A stretch of DNA of 64,000 bases from Cladocopium goreaui (Eukaryota; Sar; Dinophyceae; Suessiales; Symbiodiniaceae). A model generated the notes under the pieces. That model was not told the DNA's origin and ran no database searches. It saw only the letters and a list, made by a program, of their open reading frames with translations. The DNA is taken from the NCBI GenBank assembly GCA_947184155.2, contig CAMXCT020001132.1, forward strand, positions 51,718-115,717. Direction: 5' to 3'. Position 1 is the stretch's first letter. Every line of letters begins with the position of its first letter. Positions 57,081 through 64,000 of the stretch are shown here, in pieces. The position numbers and the translations under genes are program-made.

Positions 57081-57515
57081 TTAGCAGGAGACTGTCTTCA
57101 GCTGTGTTGGATGAACCCTTTCAGCACCGCTTTCAACACTCAAAACCTTCATGGGTTCAGACTTCAGCTGCGGCTGCTGGCCATGCGGCCGAACATGATC
57201 TGAAGGGAGCACAGGCGACAGGAGGTGTAGAAGTTGGATGCGTTCGGCTGCTTCTCTTTGGCCATGGTGAGTGCCAAGGCAAGCATACTTGAACACATAT
57301 TCATCCATGGCAAGATGTTTGGCCAGCACATCCGCCAAGATGATGGAAAGAAGTCGCTTGAATAGATGCGCGTCTCTGCTGTGCATCATTTTCAACACAA
57401 GCCGCATGTCCACAAGTTGTTGCATCCATTGGCGCATGTTTGAACTTTCATTGAAGGGATGGGGAAGCACGAGGAACAGGCAGGGATGCGAAATGAGAAC
57501 TGGCATCACGGGTCT
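57081..57515 (-). CDS. long exon-like ORF, unknown protein
   Basis: About 145 codons from a CTGGTAAG acceptor to a stop. Reads PVMPVLISHPCLFLVLPHPF, then NESSNMRQWMQQLVDMRLVL, then LLSIILADVLAKHLAMDEYV, then FKYACLGTHHGQREAAERIQ. The hydrophobic-helical first 80 residues are strongly coding-like. The tail (Pro/Gln/Ser-rich) may be intron or a linker. No family recognised. Confidence 0.5.
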   Translation of the reverse strand, partial: RPVMPVLISHPCLFLVLPHPFNESSNMRQWMQQLVDMRLVLKMMHSRDAHLFKRLLSIILADVLAKHLAMDEYVFKYACLGTHHGQREAAERIQLLHLLSPVLPSDHVRPHGQQPQLKSEPMKVLSVESGAERVHPTQLKTVSC

Positions 57516-57554
57516 TACCAGAAACTGTTTTGACACTGGGCAGAGCTGCAAAGT

Positions 57555-57845
57555 CATGCAATATTATAATATATATATATGTGTGTGTGATCTATATATA
57601 TATATATATGCGTGTGTTATATATATATCATGTATATCATCTATACATTTACAATCTATATATCATATATATATACCATATCTATTTCTATATATATGTA
57701 TATAATATAATATATATATATACATATATCACATATATATACATATCATATATATATATATCATATATATGTATATATCATATATATATATATCATATAT
57801 ATATCATATATATCATATATCATATATATCATATATATATATGTC
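57555..57845. repeat. TATATATC microsatellite
   Basis: TATATATCA units in long runs with GTGTGT interruptions. Confidence 0.95.
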
Positions 57846-58047
57846 ACTCTCTCCCCTTTCGCAGCGCTATGCACATCATACTTTTTGACTGGGATGCGCA
57901 AAGGTCTTTGCTACGCTGCCTTCTTTGTGACCTGACCTTGATGTCAGATCACTTTTCATGTTGGGTCCTTTTGAGCCAACATGTTCCTTGGCAATGGACA
58001 GCTCCATCACCCTCCCCCTCTTTAGATGATGGGGTTGTCTACTTACC

Positions 58048-59240
58048 TCACCATGGGTCCTCCCATCTGGTCTGACCTCTTTTCCTCTTACGGAGCGTCT
58101 CCTCCGGCCGATCCCCCTTCATCTCCTTCGAAGATTTTGCCAGTTTGATATCCTTGTCGAGCTCTCCTGCCTTCTCGATCAACTTGTCCAAGACTTCAAA
58201 CTGGATATCCTCGAAGTTCTTCTCGATCCTTTTCTCGGGTAGAAAACCCGAGAACTCGTTGTTTGTGAGTGCGTCTGCCTCAGTGTTCTGACCTCTAGGA
58301 ACCCAACCTAGATCCAGCTCTAGGTTGCACTTCTTGAGCTGCATGGCAAGCTCCATGACAACTATGGAGAGAGGGTACTTGCAGGACATGAAGTGCTGCA
58401 GCACATACGTGTGCCCAAGTTGTCCGTACTGGCCGACAGTGTCAGTGTGTTTAGGCTTTCCGTGTCCGCCAGGTCGTCTCCAAAGAGGACCACGGCCACT
58501 AACACCGCCGTCAGCTCCAGGGACGCAATGTTCCGGAACGGCTCACCTTTCATATATGCCCAAGGCGCATTGCGTCGGTTCAGGCGGATTGAGAACCATC
58601 TCCCTCTCTCCCCAGTCTTGTATCGAGGGATCTCCCATCCCCCGATCACTATGCACTCTCCTTCCGCTTTGGCGTCCACCCTGAACGCCTCGCGAGACCT
58701 CTCTCTCACTCTCCTTGGCTTGCTCATTGACTCCAAGGAAATTTGCATCTTCACATATTCCAGTAGAATCCTTACCGCCTCCGGAAATTTCGCAAAGGTT
58801 CCCGGAGATAGCACTGCTGACCATGCGAAGAGTGGGCCAAGGAATGGCCTGACATGGTGCAGAGCGCCTGCCACAAAACCGAACCTCCCAAGTGCCGAGC
58901 GGAGGTCCCTTCCAAGCACTCCTTCTGAGATCAGATGACTGCTGATCCAATCTTCGACCCACTTAACCTTTTTGCTCGAGATTCCCTTCTCGAACTTTTG
59001 CACATCAATCTGATATCCTATCCATTGGACTTTGACCCCTCCCCTCACCTTCTTCCATGAGAGAGGGACTTCCAACAGATCCAAGATGAACAACCAAAAG
59101 AGCAACTTCCTCCAAAAGAATCCACCTGTCGCCACCATCCACCCATCGTCGGCGAACAGCAGATGTAGAATACCTAGTTCCACTCCTGCCAGCACGTGTC
59201 CCAGCCGAACAATGCCGGCGGCCAGCCTCTGCCACCAATA
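58048..59240 (-). pseudogene. reverse transcriptase plus RNase H of a retroelement
   Basis: The minus-strand frame starts near 59,240 (no start codon seen) with AYWWQRLAAGIVRLGHVLAG and reaches the catalytic FADD box (LHLLFADDGWM, about 59,125-59,157). Next come the palm/thumb region (VQWIGYQIDVQ, then SALGRFGFVAGALHHVRPFL) and an RNase H-like region (NIASLELTAVLVAV, then SASTDNLG). At about 58,400 the frame shifts by one base. The next frame reads MLQHFMSCKYPLSIVVMELA, then LELDLGWVPRGQNTEADALT, the usual RNase H end, and stops at 58048. The order and RNase H form resemble DIRS/Ngaro-type or related RTs of protists, but family is not proven. No integrase or recombinase is visible. Confidence 0.85.
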
Positions 59241-59317
59241 AGCTTTTGTTGTTGTAAAAGGTCTTTGAGTTTTTTTAAAAAACCTCAGATGTGGCTTTGA
59301 ATCAAACCAAAAAGTTT

Positions 59318-59830
59318 TTACTTGCTCACCATTTTTTCACAATTTGTTCTTTCTAAACTTAAACTCTTAGGGTTTGTGTTTTGTTTTACTTGCTCACCGT
59401 TTGTTTCACAATTTGTTCTTTATAAACTTAAACTCTTAGGGTTTGTGTTTTGTTTCACTTGCTCACCATTTTTTCACAGTTTGTTCTTTCCAAACTTAAA
59501 CTCTTAGGGTTTGTGCTTTGTTTTTGTGCCTCCATACAACATTGCCCCAAAATGCGCCTTTACCAAAATGCGCACGGTCAGGGCTGGCAAGTAACAACCC
59601 ATGTGTTTTAATACAAAAACACTGGCTTAATACTTTAATATGTCCACCATGCTACCAAAAACTTAAACTCTTAGGGTTTGTGTTTTGTTTTTGTGCCTCC
59701 GTTTAACATTGGCCCAAAATGCACCTTTACCAAAATGCGCACGGTCAGGGCTGGCAAGTTACAACCCATGTGTTTTAATAGAAAAACACTGGCTTAATAC
59801 TTTAATATTTCCACCATGCTACCAAAATCA
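59318..59830 (+). repeat. two linked tandem repeats
   Basis: A unit of about 70 nt (TTACTTGCTCACCATTTTTT, CACAATTTGTTCTTTCTAAA, CTTAAACTCTTAGGGTTTGT) occurs three times at 59,318-59,520. Its last third then alternates with a 140-nt piece (CCAAAATGCGCACGGTCAGG, TGTGTTTTAATA, CACTGGCTTAATACTTTAAT) present twice at about 59,525-59,655 and 59,690-59,825. Confidence 0.93.
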
Positions 59831-59989
59831 AAAGACCTGCAAGGTTCAAGGGTTCAAAGGGAAAGAGTTGACACTGTGATAAAGAAACCGTGTTTAATGA
59901 TGTCACAAGTTGATGCCTGATAACTACAAAATGCTCATGGTGTGAAAAATGCCACCTTAACAGTGACATGAGACTACGACTACAACGAC

Positions 59990-60360
59990 GACTACCACTA
60001 CGACTATGCCTCAGCCTCAGTCAAAAATGATGTCTTAATGGTGTCACAATGATGCCTCAGTGGTGTCAAATAAGTGATGCCTTAATGGTGTCATAATGAT
60101 GCCTTTATGGTGTCAAATAGGTGATGCCTCAATGGTGTCACAAAAGTGATGCCTTAATGGTGTCACAAGATTGATGCCTTATTGGTGTCAAAAAAGTGAT
60201 GCCTTCATGGTGTCACAAACTTGATGCCTTACTGGTGTCAAAAAGTGATGCCTTCATGGTGTCACAAAATTGATGCTTTACTGGTGTCAAAAAAGTGACG
60301 CCTTTATGGTGCCACAAACATTGATGCCATGATGGTGTCATGCATTCATGATGCTGTGAC
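59990..60360 (+). repeat. about 25-30-bp minisatellite
   Basis: About thirteen units of TGATGCCTTAATGGTGTCAC with variable A-rich spacers. Confidence 0.95.
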
Positions 60361-60689
60361 AGTGCCATGCAACAGTGAAGATTAAGATACCCACCAAGTC
60401 CATACCTCAGCATCGCGCGCTGTCAGGATGGAGTTTCTACCCCCTGGGCTTTACATGGGTATGGCCAAACAAAATGTTAGTTTTTGGGCCATTTTTCTGG
60501 GCTTGAAGGCTCCCAGGTTCAAAGCTAACAAACACCAGAAAGAACCATTCAAAGTCTTCAAGAATATTTTGTCTCATAGTTTTGGTCCCCATCTAAAACT
60601 ATCCATACAATACTGATTGGTTAGTGACAGTGAAGTGCCAAACCCCACAAAACATGTTTGCCCCTGGATGAAACAGACCCCCATGGCCG

Positions 60690-61010
60690 TTTTGTTTTTG
60701 GCACCATCACGGCGCCAGTAAAAGACACCATCACGGCATCTTATCATTTTCGTGGCACCATCACGGCGCCAATAAAAAACACCATCACGGCATCTTATCA
60801 TTTTCGTGGCATCACGGCACCACAAGAAACCAGGTTTATAGCCCCCATTCATAATAGATATGACTGTTATCTAGGATAAACATTAGTGAACAAATATATC
60901 TATATATAGTTTTAATAGATTAGGAATTACATACATGCCAGTATAAGACACCATCACGGCATCTTGTCACGGCGCTAGCAAAAGACACCATCACGGCATC
61001 TTGACCGAGG
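60690..61010 (+). repeat. ACCATCACGGC repeat
   Basis: GACACCATCACGGCATCTTA and GGCACCATCACGGCGCCA recur at about 60,700, 60,722, 60,755, 60,778, 60,948 and 60,978, with TCATTTTCGTGGC between. Confidence 0.9.
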
Positions 61011-61368
61011 CCCGGATTCCTGCCTGAACTTCGTGAAGCGCATGCAGTTGTGTTCCCTGGCCTTGACCGGATGCAGCATGGTGCCAGGGAATCCATGGGC
61101 CAGATCGTGTGTTTCGGTGTATTTAGCATGAAACATGCAAGAACATGTATGGCTCCATTCCACCCAACCGCTTGCTGGCTTGTTTGCCACCGAGCTTTCA
61201 ATCCGATGGAGGCATGCTGGGGATGAAAGATGTTGACAAAAACCAAGTGGGTATGGCTCAAAATGTTGAATCTGACACATCCATTCCTCATGACATTCAA
61301 TCATTTTGATGATGATTGCGAACTATGACCTTTCAAACTGCTAAACATCAATCTCCCCAGGCTAGACT

Positions 61369-61514
61369 TGTCAAGCAGGTTTGAACCGGAACATGTTGGA
61401 ACTCAATCAATGTAAAACTGGTTTTATTCCGCTATCATGTCGTGTCAACAGATGGAATTAAGCACATAGGATGTTTTGCTCATATTTTTCCTTAAATTTC
61501 AAACCTGCTTGACA
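61369..61514. repeat. 146-bp element with 17-bp perfect inverted ends
   Basis: TGTCAAGCAGGTTTGAA at 61369-61385 and its exact reverse complement at 61498-61514. The second copy ends one base before the large palindrome begins (61515). Could be a small MITE or a by-product of the inversion. Confidence 0.7.
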
Positions 61515-61786
61515 TAAAAACTAGTACACGCTGCTCGGCCACCATCAGATGTTGCAAAATGTTACAAACAAAAACATAGAATTATCCAGAAATAACCCGG
61601 AATATATTGGAGGATAACATGAACAAGCAATGAGTTAATTTCAGTTCAAACTGTTTGCAACACCTGATGGCGGCTACAGCTCCTGTGCGCTGGTTACAGC
61701 TTCTGTGCGTTACCTGCCATGATCTGCCATGATGTCCTATGATGTGGTGTTTTTTGAATTGTTGATGTCTGCCTGTCTGTCTGTGT

Positions 61787-62300
61787 GTGTGTGGGGTGTG
61801 TGTGTGTGTGCCTGCCTTTGTGCAGCGCAATTGCAACTTGAAAAAGATGATGGAGATAAACCCATTGGAAGTGGAGCGGCGCATGGCAGAGGCAATTCGG
61901 CACTTTGACGTTGAAGTTGCTCGACAGAGGGCGGCAAAAGGGCGGAAATTCCTTTTGGAACATCCTTCCAGCGCTTCATCATGGAACTTACCAAGTGTTC
62001 TGCAGCTTTGTCAAGAGATTCCAGGGTGCCGCTTTTGTTGCGTTGCCCAATGCCGCTATGGGCTGAAATCTCCTGGAACTAATGGGAATGAGAAAACTCA
62101 CCAAGTTCCTGACGAACAGTGATGCCATCTACCAGGAGTTCTATGGCAAGAAATGCCTGTGCAGAAGCCAAGGCCTTGTACACCAAAAAATCGAGGGTTC
62201 CATCAATGGTGTGAGTTTGAGCAAATTTGCTCAAATCTATCCAGCTCCGCTGGTACAAGCGGTAGTGTCATGCTACCAGCGAGAGTTCTTGAACCCCTAA
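61787..62300 (+). pseudogene. retroelement-like ORF, left arm, frameshifted
   Basis: The first frame (to 62122) reads NCNLKKMMEINPLEVERRMA, then FDVEVARQRAAKGRKFLLEH, then SASSWNLPSVLQLCQEIPGC. A second frame (from 62082) continues MRKLTKFLTNSDAIYQEFYG, then GSINGVSLSKFAQIYPAPLV. The EHP...SSW...CRYGL...KLTKFLTNS layout resembles a conserved segment I recall upstream of the catalytic domains in dinoflagellate Ty1/copia-like polyproteins. That match is from memory. A one-base frame change near 62,090 breaks it. Confidence 0.6.
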
Positions 62301-63212
62301 GATCAGGGTCAAAAGGCATCTCGTTGCCAGGGTTGAGCACTCAATTGGTGCAGCCCTTTGTTCATGGAAAAAAGTCAAAGCGCTTGATTCATGTGGTGCT
62401 CCATGTTCAACGGATGTTGGAAAAAAACAATGGAGTTTGAAGAACAAGTTTTTCGACGGATTCCTGAACAAGAGGGAACCAAAAAAAACCGCCGGATTTT
62501 CTAGACGAAGGGCATGATGGATTTTCCGACGGATTTTGCAGAACAAGATTTCCGACGGATTTTTGAACGTAAAGGAAAAACAACCCGTCGGATTTTCTAG
62601 ACGAAGGGCATGCTGGATTTTCAATGGACAGCCCACCATTGATTATCAACAAATCCTTGATGCTCAGGCTCTTGCGTGGGAGATCTGCAGAATAAAATTT
62701 TATTCAACGGATCTTTGTGCGGGACCTGAGATCCATGGGATTTGGCCCTGGCGGAGATTAGACGCAGACATCTGAGGATTATCAGGGCCCTGGGCCAAGA
62801 TCTAAAGAATAAAATTTTATTCTGCAGATCTCCCACGCAAGAGCCTGAGCATCAAGGATTTGTTGATAATCAATGGTGGGCCGTCCATTGAAAATCCAGC
62901 ATGCCCTTCGTCTAGAAAATCCGACGGGTTGTTTTTCCTTTACGTTCAAAAATCCGTCGGAAATCTTGTTCTGCAAAATCCGTCGGAAAATCCATCATGC
63001 CCTTCGTCTAGAAAATCCGGCGGTTTTTTTTGGTTCCCTCTTGTTCAGGAATCCGTCGAAAAACTTGTTCTTCAAACTCCATTGTTTTTTTCCAACATCC
63101 GTTGAACATGGAGCACCACATGAATCAAGCGCTTTGACTTTTTTTTCATGAACAAAGGGCTGCACCAATTGAGTGCTCAATCCTGGCAACGAGATGCCTT
63201 TTCACCCTGGTC

Positions 63213-63729
63213 TTAGGGGTTCAAGAACTCTCGCTGGCAGCATGACACTACCGCTTGTACCAGCGGAGCTGGATAGATTTGAGCAAATTTGCTCAAACTC
63301 ACACCATTGATGGAACCCTCGATTTTTTGGTGTACAAGGCCTTGGCTTCTGCACAGGCATTTCTTGCCATAGAACTCCTGGTAGATGGCATCACTGTTCG
63401 TCAGGAACTTGGTGAGTTTTCTCATTCCCATTAGTTCCAGGAGATTTCAGCCCATAGCGGCATTGGGCAACGCAACAAAAGCGGCACCCTGGAATCTCTT
63501 GACAAAGCTGCAGAACACTTGGTAAGTTCCATGATGAAGCGCTGGAAGGATGTTCCAAAAGGAATTTCCGCCCTTTTGCCGCCCTCTGTCGAGCAACTTC
63601 AACGTCAAAGTGCCGAATTGCCTCTGCCATGCGCCGCTCCACTTCCAATGGGTTTATCTCCATCATCTTTTTCAAGTTGCAATTGCGCTGCACAAAGGCA
63701 GGCACACACACACACACACCCACACACAC
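63213..63729 (-). pseudogene. retroelement-like ORF, right arm, same break
   Basis: Mirror copy of the left-arm ORF. 63391-63729 carries the first frame and 63213-63431 the second, with the same frame change. One residue differs in the second frame (CCQREF against CYQREF). The shared lesion means the ORF was already broken when the inverted copy arose. Confidence 0.6.
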
Positions 63730-64000
63730 ACAGACAGACAGGCAGACATCAACAATTCAAAAAACACCACATCATAGGACATCATGGCAGATCATGGCAG
63801 GCAACGCACAGAAGCTGTAACCAGCGCACAGGAGCTGTAGCCGCCATCAGGTGTTGCAAACAGTTTGAACTGAAATTAACCCATTGCTTGTTCATGTTAT
63901 CCTCCAATATATTCCGGGTTATTTCTGGATAATTCTATTTTTTCTGTTTGCAACATTTTGCAACATCTGATGGTGGCCGAGCAGCGTGTACTAGTTTTTA

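Larger units (their letters stand above)
61515..64000. repeat. near-identical inverted duplication, arms about 1.19 kb
   Basis: 61515-62704 is matched in reverse complement by 62808-64000, with a spacer of about 103 nt (62705-62807). The arms differ by only a handful of substitutions and a CA/GT-run length change (around 61,790 against 63,705). Each arm also contains an internal direct repeat (GATTTTCTAGACGAAGGGCA twice, about 95 nt apart). The right arm is cut by the window edge, so the full palindrome may be longer. Confidence 0.97.

Noticed and set aside
59500..59720. Telomere-like TTAGGGTTT
   Set aside because: Occurs once per unit of a longer tandem repeat, not as a TTTAGGG array.

Overview
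This is a eukaryotic nuclear window with sparse, broken-up coding sequence. The most likely source is a dinoflagellate, perhaps Symbiodiniaceae-like. The grounds are short intron-separated coding segments whose acceptors are usually AG followed by G, one or two possible GC donors, fragments of two kinds of reverse-transcriptase element, an enormous load of micro- and minisatellites, and one weak spliced-leader-like 18-mer. No complete intron-free host gene, rRNA, tRNA or CRISPR array was recognised. The organism call is inference.

Layout. 0-3.7 kb: microsatellites. 3.7-6.2 kb: at least four good minus-strand coding segments, probably one gene. 8.2-9.8 kb: a 16-bp minisatellite abutting a 5'-truncated, frameshifted LINE-type reverse transcriptase. 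12-18.2 kb: repeat country (GC-rich repeats, an exact decamer array, a 56-bp satellite carrying a perfect palindrome per unit, a CATA-derived satellite block with a 100-N assembly gap). 18.4-27.5 kb: minus-strand exon-like segments, interrupted by a GAC/GTC-rich long imperfect palindrome and a possible 845-bp insertion, with one plus-strand exon candidate. 28-35.5 kb: satellites (two decamer arrays, a 63-bp array with higher-order structure, and GATTCGGAAACTA-type repeats in opposite orientations on either side of it). 35.6-54.1 kb: the main gene-bearing stretch, almost all on the minus strand, with dozens of short coding-like segments. I could not assign any of these proteins to a family. 54.4-54.8 kb: a clean TA-flanked MITE. 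55.9-57.0 kb: a 127-bp satellite with dimeric (254-bp) order. 57.1-57.5 kb: an exon-like ORF. 58.0-59.2 kb: an RT plus RNase H retroelement with a frameshift. 59.3-61.0 kb: more tandem repeats. 61.5-64.0 kb: a near-identical inverted duplication (arms of about 1.19 kb, spacer about 0.1 kb) carrying a frameshifted retroelement-like ORF in both arms.

How it works together. The predominance of minus-strand coding segments from 3.7 to 57.5 kb fits the unidirectional gene order known from dinoflagellates. Whether the segments form functional spliced genes or decayed copies is not settled: several adjacent segments are separated only by 21-58 nt that begin GT and end AG and that often contain an in-frame stop. 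RNA-seq would decide. The window's strongest new-looking structures are the large palindrome, the MITE, the dimeric 127-bp satellite, and a group of decamer satellites sharing a C(G/A)GCTG core.
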